DNA from: Mycetocola spongiae
GTDB lineage: Bacteria; Actinomycetota; Actinomycetes; Actinomycetales; Microbacteriaceae
Assembly: GCF_020424085.1 (NCBI RefSeq)
Contig: NZ_CP080203.1
Coordinates: 1,302,001-1,366,000 of the forward strand
Reading direction: 5' to 3'
Length of the DNA stretch: 64,000 bases
Position numbers and translations under genes: made by a program. Positions within the stretch are counted from its first letter, which is position 1, and every line of letters begins with the position of its first letter. Below are positions 25,782 to 35,310 of the stretch, piece by piece. A model generated the notes under the pieces. It searched no databases. It was not told the origin of the DNA and saw only the letters and a program-made list of their open reading frames with translations.

Positions 25782-27149
25782 TTAGGCGTTCTTTCTGCTG
25801 GCTAATTCGGAGAGAAACAGCGCCTCGGCCAGGATGGCGCGCTCAAACTCATCGATCAGGACGCGCTCATTCGGGGCATGGATCCGACTGAAACCATCGG
25901 CGGTGCCAAAGAGCAGAATCTCCGCCTCGGGTGCGGCCAGATGCAGCGAATTCACGAGGGGAATTGACCCCCCAATCGCCGCGGTGGTGGGCTCCGCCTC
26001 CCAGGCCGAGCCCAGGGCGGCGAGCGCCGCGTGATAGGCCGGGCCCCCCTCGGCGGCGGAATAGCCGTTGCCGGTATCCCCCGCCGCGACCTCCAGCGAG
26101 ATGCCAAACGGGGTTTGCGCCTCCAGGTATGCGATCAGGGCGGCCTGGGCCTCACGGGCGTCCTGCTCGGGATGCACACGCAGGTTGATGCGGGCCCGGG
26201 CATGCGGGGAGACGGCGTTGACCGCCCCCTCCACGCTCGGAACATCGATACCGGTCACGGTCAGTGCGGGGCCGGACCAGATCCGCTCCCCCAGCCCCCC
26301 GGTTCCCTGAAGCACGGTCCCCGGGAGCATCTCGGCCAGCTCCGCAAACTCGGCCTCGGTATAGCTGCTTCCCGCCCATTCCGTGCGTAGCAGTCCGGGC
26401 ACGGCCACATCGCCGCTGTCATCGTGCAGGGTCGCCAGTGCCCGCATCAGCACCAGAAGCGCATCGGGGGCGGCACCCCCAAACTGGCCGCTGTGTTTGG
26501 CCGAACCCAGCGTATTCACCTCCACCGTGACCGCGGCGTCTCCGCGCAACGCGACCGTGAGGGTGGGAACGCCCGGGCGGACATTGCCCACATCCGCGAT
26601 CACCATCGCATCGGCGTGGAAAAACTCGGGGTTTTTCTCGGGCCAGTAGTCAAAGGCGCTTCCGGCCTCCTCCTGCCCCTCGATCACAAGTTTGATGCCC
26701 ACCGGCGGTCGCCCCCCAAACGCACGCAGCGCACCCAGATGCACCATCAGATTTGACTTGGAATCGGCGGTACCGCGTCCGTAGATGGCCCCCTCGCGTT
26801 CGGTTGCGATAAACGGCGGCGACTCCCAGTCGGATTCCTCCCCCGCTGGGACCACGTCATAGTGGCAGTAGAGCAACACGGTGGGTGCACCGGGGGGAGC
26901 GGGAATCTCTCCCCAGACCACGGGTGAGGTATCGGGCAGCCGCAGGGAATCGCGCAGAATCACGCCGGCCTCGGCGGCCAGCTCGCGCACCAGGTCGTGG
27001 GCCTCGTGGATGGGTTCGCTCGGAAACCCGGGGAACGCCACCGAGGGAATCGCGATAAGCCGCTCCAGCCCCTCGCGCAGCTCGGGCATAAGTGACCGAA
27101 TTTTGGCGTCCAGTTCCGCACGCGTGGCGGCCGAGATTGCTGTACCCAT
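25782..27149 (-). CDS. M20-family metallodipeptidase
   Basis: A 455-residue M20 peptidase. Metal-binding and catalytic motifs are visible: CHYDVVPAG (His and catalytic Asp), YGRGTADSKSNLMVH (bridging Asp), the general base pair EGQEEAGS, and an Asp in the VIADVGNVRPG stretch. The lid/dimerisation domain sits in the middle (from about residue 200 to 320). The length and sequence fit the dipeptidase group (PepV/CNDP-like), which cleaves dipeptides or related amide bonds in the cytoplasm. It is first in a three-gene unit with the YfcC carrier and AraC regulator; the promoter should lie in the 213 bases shared with the divergent SLC13 gene. Confidence 0.9.
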   Translation of the reverse strand: MGTAISAATRAELDAKIRSLMPELREGLERLIAIPSVAFPGFPSEPIHEAHDLVRELAAEAGVILRDSLRLPDTSPVVWGEIPAPPGAPTVLLYCHYDVVPAGEESDWESPPFIATEREGAIYGRGTADSKSNLMVHLGALRAFGGRPPVGIKLVIEGQEEAGSAFDYWPEKNPEFFHADAMVIADVGNVRPGVPTLTVALRGDAAVTVEVNTLGSAKHSGQFGGAAPDALLVLMRALATLHDDSGDVAVPGLLRTEWAGSSYTEAEFAELAEMLPGTVLQGTGGLGERIWSGPALTVTGIDVPSVEGAVNAVSPHARARINLRVHPEQDAREAQAALIAYLEAQTPFGISLEVAAGDTGNGYSAAEGGPAYHAALAALGSAWEAEPTTAAIGGSIPLVNSLHLAAPEAEILLFGTADGFSRIHAPNERVLIDEFERAILAEALFLSELASRKNA

Positions 27150-27362
27150 GATGCCCTCGTTTTCTGTTATCCGGCGGTCGCCTCCCGAGAGAGCAGTGGG
27201 GTGGATACCCCAAAAGAACCCCGTCTGAGCGCCACGCTAGCAGCGGATTTGCGGCGGAAGAATAGGGAAATCCCCGCCGGTCGCGGGATTGCCTCTACCC
27301 GGGCGCAAAACCCACACTGTCCCCCACCCGGAGGGCAATAACAGGCGCTAACCTTCTTCGCT

Positions 27363-28946
27363 ATGGACCCCATTCTTGCGACATTTTTGATCCTCGGGGC
27401 CGCGGTCATCGCCTTTCTCTCGGGACGGCTGCCGCTCGCGGTGATCGCGGTAGGGGTCAGCCTCGCGCTCTGGGCCAGCGGGGTCCTCCCCCTGCAGGAT
27501 GCCCTGGCCGGGTTTGGCGATCCCACGGTGCTCTTTATTGCGGCGCTATTTATCGTGAGCGAGGGCCTGGACTCCTCGGGGGTGACCGCCCTGCTTGGGC
27601 GCGCGATTGCCGCGCGGTCCCGCGGCAATTCGCGGCGGGCGCTGCTGTTAATCATGCTGATCGTGGCGGCGCTGACCGCGCTGATCAGCGTAAATGGTGC
27701 GGTCGCGGCGCTCCTGCCGATGACCGTGATCATTGCGGTGCGCAGCGGATTCCCACCCGCGCGGCTGCTGCTACCGCTCGCCTTTGCCGCGCATGCGGGT
27801 TCATTGCTTGCGCTCACGGGCTCCCCCGTGAACGTGATCGTATCCGAGATTGCGCGCGAGGAAACCGGCCACGGATTTGGGTTCCTGGAATTTGGGCTGG
27901 TAGGGGTCCCGCTGGTGGTGGGAACCGTGCTAATCGTCATGCTGTGCGGCCGGGGACTGGTTCCCGAGCGCGCGGCGAGCGCCCTCCCGCGGGATCTCAG
28001 CGGGCATGCCGATACGCTTTTCCGCCACTATTCCTCGCCCGTGTCCAGCCTGCTCCCCGATCCCGCGCTGGAGACCGTGGGCGGGGAGGAGGGGGTGGCC
28101 GAGGTGATTGTGGCCCCGCGCTCCTCGCTGATCGGCGAGCGCGCATTCCCCGGGATGGTTTCCGCCTCGGGGGCACTGATTGTGCTGGCCATTCAGCGCA
28201 ACGGGAAGGACACCGGTTCGCGCGAGACGATCCTGGCGGGCGGCGATGCGCTCCTCGTGCGGGGCCCCTGGGCGGCACTCGAGGCGCTCACAGCCTCGGA
28301 TCGGGTACTCGCGGTGGACGAGCCCGCGCTCTGGCGGCGACAGATACTGCCGCTGGGTCCGGCCGGCTATACCGCGATCGCGGTGCTGCTGGGCATGATT
28401 ATTTTGCTGGTCAGCGGGGCGGTCCCGGCGGCCGTGGCCGGGCTCCTCGGGGCGGGTGCGATGATCCTGACCCGGGTGGTATCGATGGGGCAGGCGTATC
28501 GCAGTATCTCCTGGACCACGGTGATCCTCGTGGCCGGGATGATTCCGCTGTCCACGGCGTTCCTGGAGACCGGGGCGGCCGAGGTGATTGGCCACGGCCT
28601 GATTCTTGCGGTGGGCGCGGCCGGGCCCCACATGATTCTTCTCGCGATGTGTCTGGTGGTTGCGATACTGGGTCAGCTCATCAGCAATACCGCCACCGTG
28701 CTGATCATGGCGCCGATCGCGATCGCCATCGCGGGTGAGATGAACCTTTCGCTGCTGCCGTTTTTGATGGCGCTCGCGGTCACCGGTGCCGCCGCGTTCC
28801 TGACCCCGGTAGCCACCCCCGTCAATATGATGGTGATGGGTCCGGGCGGATATCGTTTTTCCGATTATTGGCGGCTTGGGCTGCCCCTCCTGGCCCTATT
28901 TCTTGCCGTCGCGGTGCTGCTGGTCCCGCTGATCTGGCCGTTTTAG
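27363..28946 (+). CDS. SLC13/DASS-type carrier with cytoplasmic RCK-C domain
   Basis: A 527-residue permease. It begins MDPILATFLILGAAVIAFLS and has two bundles of membrane helices separated at about residues 225-310 by a soluble TrkA-C/RCK-C-like domain (VAEVIVAPRSSLIGERAFPG, then ETILAGGDALLVRGPW). This layout is that of SLC13-type proteins that carry Na+/dicarboxylate or sulfate. The re-entrant hairpins are visible as LALTGSPVNVIV and, in the second half, LTPVATPVNMMVMGP; the NT/SNT-like motif appears as TGSPVN. Only one RCK-C copy is seen, while many relatives have two. Substrate unknown. It is convergent with the lacI-type gene, four bases apart. Confidence 0.88.
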   Translation: MDPILATFLILGAAVIAFLSGRLPLAVIAVGVSLALWASGVLPLQDALAGFGDPTVLFIAALFIVSEGLDSSGVTALLGRAIAARSRGNSRRALLLIMLIVAALTALISVNGAVAALLPMTVIIAVRSGFPPARLLLPLAFAAHAGSLLALTGSPVNVIVSEIAREETGHGFGFLEFGLVGVPLVVGTVLIVMLCGRGLVPERAASALPRDLSGHADTLFRHYSSPVSSLLPDPALETVGGEEGVAEVIVAPRSSLIGERAFPGMVSASGALIVLAIQRNGKDTGSRETILAGGDALLVRGPWAALEALTASDRVLAVDEPALWRRQILPLGPAGYTAIAVLLGMIILLVSGAVPAAVAGLLGAGAMILTRVVSMGQAYRSISWTTVILVAGMIPLSTAFLETGAAEVIGHGLILAVGAAGPHMILLAMCLVVAILGQLISNTATVLIMAPIAIAIAGEMNLSLLPFLMALAVTGAAAFLTPVATPVNMMVMGPGGYRFSDYWRLGLPLLALFLAVAVLLVPLIWPF

Positions 28947-28950
28947 GTTC

Positions 28951-29970
28951 TCAGCGGGCGAGGGCAGGCGCGGTGGAGCCAAAGTCCACATAGCGGCAGT
29001 CCACCAGCGCCCGGGCCGGCTCGGTACCCGGGTCCTCCAGCATCGCGATCAGCGCGGCCACGCCGCGCCGACCGAGCTCAAGACTGGGCGATTCATATAC
29101 GGAGATCTCCGGATTGGAGGCACCGGAAATCTCGGGCGAGGACCCCAGCGCCAGCATCGAGATCGCCTCCGGTACCGGGCATCCGGCCTGGGCGAGCGCC
29201 CCCACGATTCCCGCGGTGGCCTGTTCGTTCAGGAGCAGCAGGGCCGTGAGATGCGGGGCCTCGGCGAGGATGCGTGGCGCAAGCTCCCGGCCAGCGGCCG
29301 AGGACTCCGCGCAGGAGAAGACCCGCGGCGTCTCTCCGTGCGCACGCATGCGCTCAATATAGGTCTCGCGCGTGCGCACCACCGGGCCGTAATCGTGAAT
29401 ATTGGGGTCTCCCCCATCGCCGAAGACGAGGCCGATATCGCGGTGTCCCAGCGCGCGCAGCCGGTCGAGGCCCGCAATCACGGCCCCCTCGAAGTTCACA
29501 TCCACATAGCTCAGCCCGGTCAGATCCGCGGTGCGTCCGATCAGGGAAAACGGGATGCCCAGCTCGCGCAGCCGGTCCACCCGGGTATCGCCGAGGTGCA
29601 CCTCCATCAGCACGGCTCCCTCAATCAGCCCCTTCGAGACGAGGGTATCGATCTGTTCGGCGTCGTTATTGCCGGGCCAGAGGATCAGCGTATAGCCGGC
29701 ATCATTGGCGGCGGCCGCGGCGCTTGTGAAAAATTTCAGTGCCGTTCCGCCCAGCGTGTGCTGGAGGACCGGGAAAAGCAGCGCGATGATGCGCGTGCGC
29801 CGGCTGGCGAGGGCGCGGGCGATGGGGTCGGGGCGGTAGCCCAGTTCGGCCATCGCCGCCTCCACGCGTTCGCGAGTGGCCGGCGCTACCGGCTTGGTGT
29901 TATTTATGGCAAACGACACGGTCGCGAGGGATACCCCCGCCCGCCGTGCGACATCGCGCATAGTTGCCAT
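28951..29970 (-). CDS. LacI-family transcriptional repressor
   Basis: A 339-residue LacI/GalR regulator. The N-terminal HTH reads [20 protein letters not shown], followed by the hinge helix region [12 protein letters not shown], and the rest is the periplasmic-binding-protein-like effector domain ([14 protein letters not shown] to the end). It is divergent from the sugar ABC importer operon that starts at 30252, and a strong palindrome typical of LacI sites (30056-30075) lies between them, so it is the likely repressor of that operon and perhaps of itself. ATG 29970 is used; an ATG three codons later is equally possible. Confidence 0.92.
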   Translation of the reverse strand: MATMRDVARRAGVSLATVSFAINNTKPVAPATRERVEAAMAELGYRPDPIARALASRRTRIIALLFPVLQHTLGGTALKFFTSAAAAANDAGYTLILWPGNNDAEQIDTLVSKGLIEGAVLMEVHLGDTRVDRLRELGIPFSLIGRTADLTGLSYVDVNFEGAVIAGLDRLRALGHRDIGLVFGDGGDPNIHDYGPVVRTRETYIERMRAHGETPRVFSCAESSAAGRELAPRILAEAPHLTALLLLNEQATAGIVGALAQAGCPVPEAISMLALGSSPEISGASNPEISVYESPSLELGRRGVAALIAMLEDPGTEPARALVDCRYVDFGSTAPALAR

Positions 29971-30055
29971 CGGTCCTGACTTTCTGATCGGTTATGCCCG
30001 TAGCCTCTCATAGGTCGCGGCGTTCGGGGCATACGGACACGCTTAGGCACCCGGC

Positions 30056-30085
30056 AAAGTAAACCGCTTTACTTTTTTATTGACA
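30056..30085 (+). promoter_or_regulatory. LacI-type operator next to -35 of the sugar importer operon
   Basis: AAAGTAAA-CCGC-TTTACTTT (30056-30075) is a perfect 8-bp inverted repeat around a CG-centred core, the usual form of LacI-family operators. It ends 4 bases before a consensus -35 TTGACA (30080-30085). The matching -10 is weak (GATTGT at 30103-30108, 17-base spacer). A repressor on this site would block polymerase access. Confidence 0.8.
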
Positions 30086-30160
30086 TCACCCGCGGACCGT
30101 GAGATTGTTGCCCCATCCACGAAATGTGTTTTGGGTTATCAACACCGCCGATCAAAAATC

Positions 30161-30174
30161 AAAGCGGTTAACTA
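30161..30174 (+). promoter_or_regulatory. Possible second, half-conserved operator
   Basis: AAAGCGGTTAACT differs at one base from the corresponding 13 bases of the main operator read on the opposite strand (AAAGCGGTTTACT). It lies about 55 bases downstream of the expected transcription start, where a second bound dimer could act as a roadblock or support looping. Confidence 0.4.
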
Positions 30175-30251
30175 CGCGGCTCCGGGACGGACCCGAGCCC
30201 GGCACATCCCGCACCATCGCGTCATAATCACCACGGCAAAGGAGCCGCAAC

Positions 30252-31472
30252 ATGATGAAAAAATATCGTTATCCGATTTTCGCGAGTCTGGCCATCGCGC
30301 CGCTGATCCTCACCGGCTGCGGTTCCTCCGCCTCCCCCGAGGCCTCCGGCAGCGCCGACTCCCTCACCGTTGTTGACTATTACAATAACGACCCCGATAA
30401 GGGCCTGATCGGCGACGCCCTGGATAAGTGCGCCGCAAGCATCAACGTCACGCTCGACCGCACCGTGGTCCCCGGAAAGGACCTCATCCAGAAGGTGCTG
30501 CAGATGTCCTCCTCAAAAACGCTTCCGGATGTCCTGATGCTGGATAACCCCGACCTGCAGGAGATCGCCGCGACCGGCGGCCTCGCCCCGCTCAGCCAGT
30601 TTGATGTGGATACCGCGGGCTTCGCCCCGGGAATCCTCGAGGCCGCCACCTATGAAAACGAGGTCTACGGACTCGCCCCCACCGTGAACACCCTGGGCCT
30701 CTTTGTGAACCCCGCGATGCTCGCCGAGGCCGGGCTGGAGGCACCCAAGACCTGGGACGAACTCAAGAGCACCGCGGCTGCCCTCACCAGCGGCGACCGC
30801 TATGGCATCGCCTTCTCCTCGATTGCCACCTATGAGGGCAGCTGGCAGTTCCTGCCGCTGCTCTGGACCAACGGCGGTTCCGAGGATGACCTGACCTCGC
30901 CCGAGGCCGCGGAGGCCCTCGCCCTCCAGGTGGATCTCGTGAACGCGGGCTCGGCCTCCAAGAGCGTCGTGAACTGGAGCCAGTCCGATGTGAAGGACCA
31001 GTTTGCGGCGGGCAAGGCCGCGATGATGATCAACGGCCCGTGGCAGATCCCCGCGCTCAGCGAGGACCCCTCGATCGAGTGGGACACCGTGCAGATCCCG
31101 ATTAATAAGGCCGGACAGAAGGCCGTGGCTCCGCTCGGCGGCGAGGTCTGGACCGTGCCGCAGACCGGCAATAAGGATAAGCAGGCCAAGGCCGCGCAGC
31201 TGATCGAGTGCATCACCAGCGACGAAAACCAGCTCGCCCTCGCCGAGGCCCGCTATACCGTGCCCACCAAGACCGCGCTCTCCGAGCAGTATGTGGCCCT
31301 CCGCCCCGAGATGGAATCCTTCACCGAGCAGGTAGCCAATGCCCGCTCGCGCACCGGAATCCTCGGAACCGGCTGGCCCAAGGCCGCGACGCAGATCTAT
31401 ACCGGCATCCAGCTGGGACTCACCGGCCAGGCCACACCCGAGGACGCCTTCTCGAAGGCCACGGCGGGATAG
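30252..31472 (+). CDS. Sugar ABC transporter substrate-binding lipoprotein
   Basis: A 406-residue family-1 solute-binding protein. The signal peptide ends in the lipobox LILTGC with Cys23 as lipidation site, so the mature protein is anchored to the outer face of the membrane. The body shows the two-lobe fold typical of carbohydrate binders (VDYYNNDPDKG, GLAPTVNTLGLFVNPAMLAE, AGKAAMMINGPWQIPALSED). AAGGAG lies 8 bases before the first of two adjacent ATG codons. It is the first gene of an operon of five; no ATPase gene follows, so the importer probably uses a shared MsiK-type ATPase encoded elsewhere, as is usual in actinobacteria. Confidence 0.93.
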   Translation: MMKKYRYPIFASLAIAPLILTGCGSSASPEASGSADSLTVVDYYNNDPDKGLIGDALDKCAASINVTLDRTVVPGKDLIQKVLQMSSSKTLPDVLMLDNPDLQEIAATGGLAPLSQFDVDTAGFAPGILEAATYENEVYGLAPTVNTLGLFVNPAMLAEAGLEAPKTWDELKSTAAALTSGDRYGIAFSSIATYEGSWQFLPLLWTNGGSEDDLTSPEAAEALALQVDLVNAGSASKSVVNWSQSDVKDQFAAGKAAMMINGPWQIPALSEDPSIEWDTVQIPINKAGQKAVAPLGGEVWTVPQTGNKDKQAKAAQLIECITSDENQLALAEARYTVPTKTALSEQYVALRPEMESFTEQVANARSRTGILGTGWPKAATQIYTGIQLGLTGQATPEDAFSKATAG

Positions 31473-31477
31473 TACCG

Positions 31478-32434
31478 ATGACCATCGTTGCACCCCGGAC
31501 CGAGGCGGTGGCCCCCGCGGCCGCCGCCCCGGCCCCCGGGCGCCGCCGCCGGCACTCGCCCGAGCGCTGGACCAGGCTCCTGTTTATCGCCCCCGCCGCA
31601 CTGTATATCCTCGCGTTCTTCGGCTATCCGATCGTGAAAAACTTCACGATGAGCCTGCAGGAATACACCACCAAAACCTTCTTCACGGGCGAGGCCCCGT
31701 GGGTGGGACTGGCCAATTATGTGACGGTGACCACGAGCTCACTCTTTGGCCCGGCCTTCCTGAACACCGCACTCTTCACGCTCGGCTCGATCCTCGGCCA
31801 GTTTGTCATCGGCATGGCCCTGGCCGTGTTCTTTAAACGCCGCTTCCCGCTCAACGGGTTCCTGCGTTCGATGATGCTGCTGCCCTGGCTGCTGCCCGTG
31901 ATCGTGTCCAGCGCCACCTGGCGCTCGATCCTCGACCAGGACAGCGGAATCCTGAACCGTTTCCTCGGCGCGATTGGGCTGACCGATGCGCCCATCGGCT
32001 GGCTCACCGATCCCGCCGTGGCCCTGATCGCCGTGATCATCGTGAATATCTGGGTGGGCATCCCCTTTAACGTGGCGCTGCTCTACGGCGGCCTGCAGGA
32101 TATCCCCGAGGAACTCTACGAGGCGGCCGCGCTGGATGGCGCGACCGGCTGGAAGGCGTTCTGGCATATCACCTGGCCCAGCCTGCGCCCCGTCGTGAGC
32201 GTGGTGCTTGTGCTCGGAGTGGTCTATACCCTCAAGGTCCTGGACGTGATCCTCGGCCTCACCAACGGCGGGCCCGCCAATGCCACCCAGACCCTCGCGG
32301 TGCGCTCCTATCAGGAGTCCTTTGTGAACTTCCAGTTCGGCGTGGGTTCGGCCTATAGCAACGTGCTGATCCTCGTCTCGCTGATTTTTGCCGTGATCTA
32401 TCTGCGGGCCAACCGGCGCGCGGTGGATGAATAG
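31478..32434 (+). CDS. Sugar ABC transporter permease (MalF type)
   Basis: A 318-residue integral membrane subunit. After a Pro/Ala/Arg-rich cytoplasmic tail, six helices follow, starting LLFIAPAALYILAFFGYPIV. The EAA loop that contacts the ATPase is ELYEAAALDGATGWKAFWHI, with the conserved G at the expected place. Start ATG 31478 is five bases after the binding-protein stop; the frame is open far upstream inside the previous gene, which is not meaningful. Together with the next gene it forms the heterodimeric pore. Confidence 0.93.
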   Translation: MTIVAPRTEAVAPAAAAPAPGRRRRHSPERWTRLLFIAPAALYILAFFGYPIVKNFTMSLQEYTTKTFFTGEAPWVGLANYVTVTTSSLFGPAFLNTALFTLGSILGQFVIGMALAVFFKRRFPLNGFLRSMMLLPWLLPVIVSSATWRSILDQDSGILNRFLGAIGLTDAPIGWLTDPAVALIAVIIVNIWVGIPFNVALLYGGLQDIPEELYEAAALDGATGWKAFWHITWPSLRPVVSVVLVLGVVYTLKVLDVILGLTNGGPANATQTLAVRSYQESFVNFQFGVGSAYSNVLILVSLIFAVIYLRANRRAVDE

Positions 32435-32447
32435 GAGCCGGAAGAAC

Positions 32448-33308
32448 ATGACCACACTCAGTGCACCCCCGCTCCGGGTCCCGGCGCCGGGCACCGCGCG
32501 CCGGCGCATTCCCGCCTGGGTCTACTCGCTGATCGGCGTGCTGATCCTCGCCGTGATGCTCTTCCCCATCTATTGGATGGTGAACGCCTCGCTGCAGCCC
32601 TCGGGCAATACCCTCACCGCGGGCCTCTTCCCGCTGAACCCGGATTTCTCAGGTTATGAAAAGGCGCTGCGCGATCAGGGCGGCAACCTCGTCACGAGCC
32701 TCATCATCGCCACCGGAACCGTGGTGCTGACGCTCCTGATCGCGGCCCCCGCCGCCTATGCGCTTGCGCAGTTCCGCTTCCGCTGGATCGGCGCCGCACT
32801 CATGATCATCATCGTGGCGCAGATGGTGCCGGGCGTGGTGATCGCCAACGCGCTCTATAGCGCCTATAACGATCTGGGAATGCTGAACTCGCTTGCCGGG
32901 CTGATCCTTGCCGATGCGAGCCACGCGATCCCGTTTGCGATCCTGATCCTGCGCACCTCGATGCTCGCGATCCCACCCTCAATCGTCGAGGCCGCGCGCA
33001 TCGACGGCGCCGGGCTGGTCCGCGCCTTTATGTCCGTGGTGGTCCCGATCAGCCGCAATGTGCTGATCACCGCGGCCCTGTTTGCGTTCCTCTTCTCCTG
33101 GAGCGATTTCCTCTTTGCGCTCACGCTCACCACCACCGAGGAGGTGCGCCCCGTGACCCTCGGCATCTATCAGTATCTGGGAACCCAGGTCTCCAATTGG
33201 TCGGCCGTGATGGCCACCGCCGTACTCTCCTCGATTCCCGCCATCATCCTGCTGGTGCTGGCGCAGAAATTCATTGCCGCCGGGGCCACCGGCGGGGCCG
33301 TGAAATAA
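32448..33308 (+). CDS. Sugar ABC transporter permease (MalG type)
   Basis: A 286-residue permease. The first helix is AWVYSLIGVLILAVMLFPIY, followed by WMVNASLQPSG, a usual MalG-type start, and the EAA loop is SIVEAARIDGAGLVRAFMSV. ATG 32448 is preferred because GGAG and GGAAG precede it; an ATG seven codons earlier overlaps the previous stop. It works as a pair with the MalF-type protein and the lipoprotein. Spacing of 13 bases to the previous gene and 27 to the next shows a single transcript. Confidence 0.93.
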   Translation: MTTLSAPPLRVPAPGTARRRIPAWVYSLIGVLILAVMLFPIYWMVNASLQPSGNTLTAGLFPLNPDFSGYEKALRDQGGNLVTSLIIATGTVVLTLLIAAPAAYALAQFRFRWIGAALMIIIVAQMVPGVVIANALYSAYNDLGMLNSLAGLILADASHAIPFAILILRTSMLAIPPSIVEAARIDGAGLVRAFMSVVVPISRNVLITAALFAFLFSWSDFLFALTLTTTEEVRPVTLGIYQYLGTQVSNWSAVMATAVLSSIPAIILLVLAQKFIAAGATGGAVK

Positions 33309-33335
33309 CATCCTCTCTCCGATAAAGGAAAAATA

Positions 33336-34124
33336 ATGAGTCAGATTAGTTCCCCCACCGCACCCATTCGTGTCCTCGTCTGGGGCGAAAACCGCCACGA
33401 ACAGGTGGAACCGGCCGTGGCCGAGCTCTATCCCCAGGGAATGCATAACACCATTCGTGAGGGTATCGAGGAGAACCTCGGTGCCGGCGCCCGCGTGCAC
33501 ACCACCACGCTGGACGAGCCCGAGCACGGCCTCACCGAGGAGGTCCTGAACGATACCGATGTGCTGGTCTGGTGGGGCCACGCGGCGCATGCCGAGGTCT
33601 CCGATGAGGTCGTGGAGCGCGTGCAACGCCACGTACTCTCCGGCATGGGCCTGCTGGTCCTGCACTCGGGGCACTGGTCCAAGATCTTCCAGAAGCTCAT
33701 GGGTACCTCCTGCACCCTGCGCTGGCGCAGCGAACAGGACCGCGAGATCGTCTGGACCGTGGACCCCACCCACCCCATCGCGCAGGGCGTGCCGCATCCG
33801 TTTATCATTCCGCAGCAGGAAATGTACGGCGAGTTTTTTGATATTCCCGCACCCGATGAGCTGATCTTCCTGAGCACGTTCTCCGGCGGCGAGGTCTTCC
33901 GCAGCGGCTGCACGTGGCGACGCGGCTTTGGAAAGATCTTCTTCTTCAGCCCCGGCGATCAGGACTATCCGGTATATCACCACCGCGATGTGCGCCGGGT
34001 CATCGCCAATGGCGTGAGCTGGGCGCAGACCCTGCGCCCCGAGCGCGCGGTCCCCACGCTGCTGCGCTATGAGACCGAGGACTTTTATAACGGCGGCGGC
34101 TACCGCGGGGCGATGGAGCGATGA
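33336..34124 (+). CDS. ThuA-domain protein of sugar catabolism
   Basis: A 262-residue ThuA-like protein, a fold related to class I glutamine amidotransferases but without the catalytic Cys. Family features are [13 protein letters not shown] at the N-terminus, [20 protein letters not shown] and [14 protein letters not shown], and the closing [18 protein letters not shown]. In Sinorhizobium, ThuA works with the oxidoreductase ThuB in catabolism of trehalose-type disaccharides taken up by ThuEFG. The same gene types stand in the same order here, so a role in breakdown of an oxidised disaccharide is likely; the sugar itself is inference. AAAGGAAAAATA precedes the ATG. Confidence 0.88.
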   Translation: MSQISSPTAPIRVLVWGENRHEQVEPAVAELYPQGMHNTIREGIEENLGAGARVHTTTLDEPEHGLTEEVLNDTDVLVWWGHAAHAEVSDEVVERVQRHVLSGMGLLVLHSGHWSKIFQKLMGTSCTLRWRSEQDREIVWTVDPTHPIAQGVPHPFIIPQQEMYGEFFDIPAPDELIFLSTFSGGEVFRSGCTWRRGFGKIFFFSPGDQDYPVYHHRDVRRVIANGVSWAQTLRPERAVPTLLRYETEDFYNGGGYRGAMER

Positions 34125-35245
34125 GCCACCACACCCTCGCCGATCCGCACACCCCCGTCCGCATCATCCTGGTGGGGGCCGGCGCGATGGGCAAAAACTG
34201 GCTCGGCGCGCTCACCCGCTCCCCCGATGCCGAGGTTGTGGGCCTCGTGGACCTCAACCTGGAGGCCGCGACCGAGGCCCTCGGCGAATACGGGCTGGGC
34301 CATCTGCCCGTGGATACCTCGGTATCCGCGCTCGCCCGGCGCACCGGGGCGCAGGCGGTGGTGAATGTGACCGTGCCGGTCGCACATCACCCGGTCAGTA
34401 CCGAGGCGCTCTTTGCGGGCCTGCCCGTGCTCTGCGAAAAACCGATCGCGCCAACCGTGGCCACCGCGCTCTCGCTCGCGGGGGCCGCCGAGGCCAGCGG
34501 GCAGCTGCTGATGACCAGCCAGTCGCGCCGCCACTATCGCGCGATCGAGGAGCTGCGGCACGGGGTGCGCGGTCTGGGCCGCCTCGGCGATGCCAGCACG
34601 CTCTTTGCCAAGGCGCCGCATTTTGGCGGCTTCCGCGATGAGATGGACCACGTGCTTCTGGTGGACATGGCTATCCACGCCTTTGACGCTGCACGCTATC
34701 TGCTGGATCGCGATCCGGTGGCCGTGTACTGCGAGGAATATAACCCGGCCTGGAGCTGGTATGCCGGCGCCGCCTCGGCCAGCGCAATCTTCGAGTTCAC
34801 CGATGGCGTGCGCTATGTCTATCACGGCAGCTGGTGCACCCCCGGGCAGGAAACCTCCTGGAATGGCAGCTGGCGCATCGGCGGCGAGCACGGCACCGCG
34901 ACCTGGGACGGCGATGGCTCACCCGTCGTGGAGAATACCGCGGGTGCGGTGGGCGAGCTGCCCGCACACCTCGCGGAGGAGATTGATTATCCCGAGGAGA
35001 TCAACGGCTCGCTCGCGGAGTTTATTGCGGCGCTGCGCGATGGCCACGTGCCCGCGACCGAGGTGCATGCCAATATTCTTAGCCTCGCGATGGTGGAGGC
35101 CGCGGTGGCCTCGGCCGAGACCGGGCGGCGCATCGCGCTCGCGGATGTGTTAACGCAGGCGCGCCTGGATGCCCTCGCCGCGGAACAACGCGCGGATATT
35201 CGCGCGCTGCTGGCCCGCGATGCCGGGGTCACCCTCCCGGCCTAA
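34121..35245 (+). CDS. Gfo/Idh/MocA-family oxidoreductase (ThuB-like position)
   Basis: A 374-residue NAD(P)-dependent dehydrogenase. The Rossmann motif is [17 protein letters not shown], the cofactor-domain end shows the family EKP motif as [16 protein letters not shown], and the C-terminal alpha/beta domain supplies the sugar site ([20 protein letters not shown] with the catalytic-region Asp/His). It overlaps the ThuA-like gene in ATGA. In the thu pathway the partner enzyme oxidises the disaccharide at C3; that is the best guess here. It ends the operon and is followed by a strong terminator. Confidence 0.9.
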   Translation: MSHHTLADPHTPVRIILVGAGAMGKNWLGALTRSPDAEVVGLVDLNLEAATEALGEYGLGHLPVDTSVSALARRTGAQAVVNVTVPVAHHPVSTEALFAGLPVLCEKPIAPTVATALSLAGAAEASGQLLMTSQSRRHYRAIEELRHGVRGLGRLGDASTLFAKAPHFGGFRDEMDHVLLVDMAIHAFDAARYLLDRDPVAVYCEEYNPAWSWYAGAASASAIFEFTDGVRYVYHGSWCTPGQETSWNGSWRIGGEHGTATWDGDGSPVVENTAGAVGELPAHLAEEIDYPEEINGSLAEFIAALRDGHVPATEVHANILSLAMVEAAVASAETGRRIALADVLTQARLDALAAEQRADIRALLARDAGVTLPA

Positions 35246-35255
35246 TCTGCGGATA

Positions 35256-35302
35256 AAACGCGGCGGCCCGCGTTCCCCATTGGGAACGCGGGCCGCCGTT
35301 TA
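35256..35302. terminator. Bidirectional terminator between sugar operon and tyrS
   Basis: A perfect 17-bp stem (35261-35277 with 35282-35298) and 4-base loop, with A-rich bases before and TTTAT after. It lies between convergent genes and can serve both. Confidence 0.93.
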
Positions 35303-35310
35303 TGAATCGG

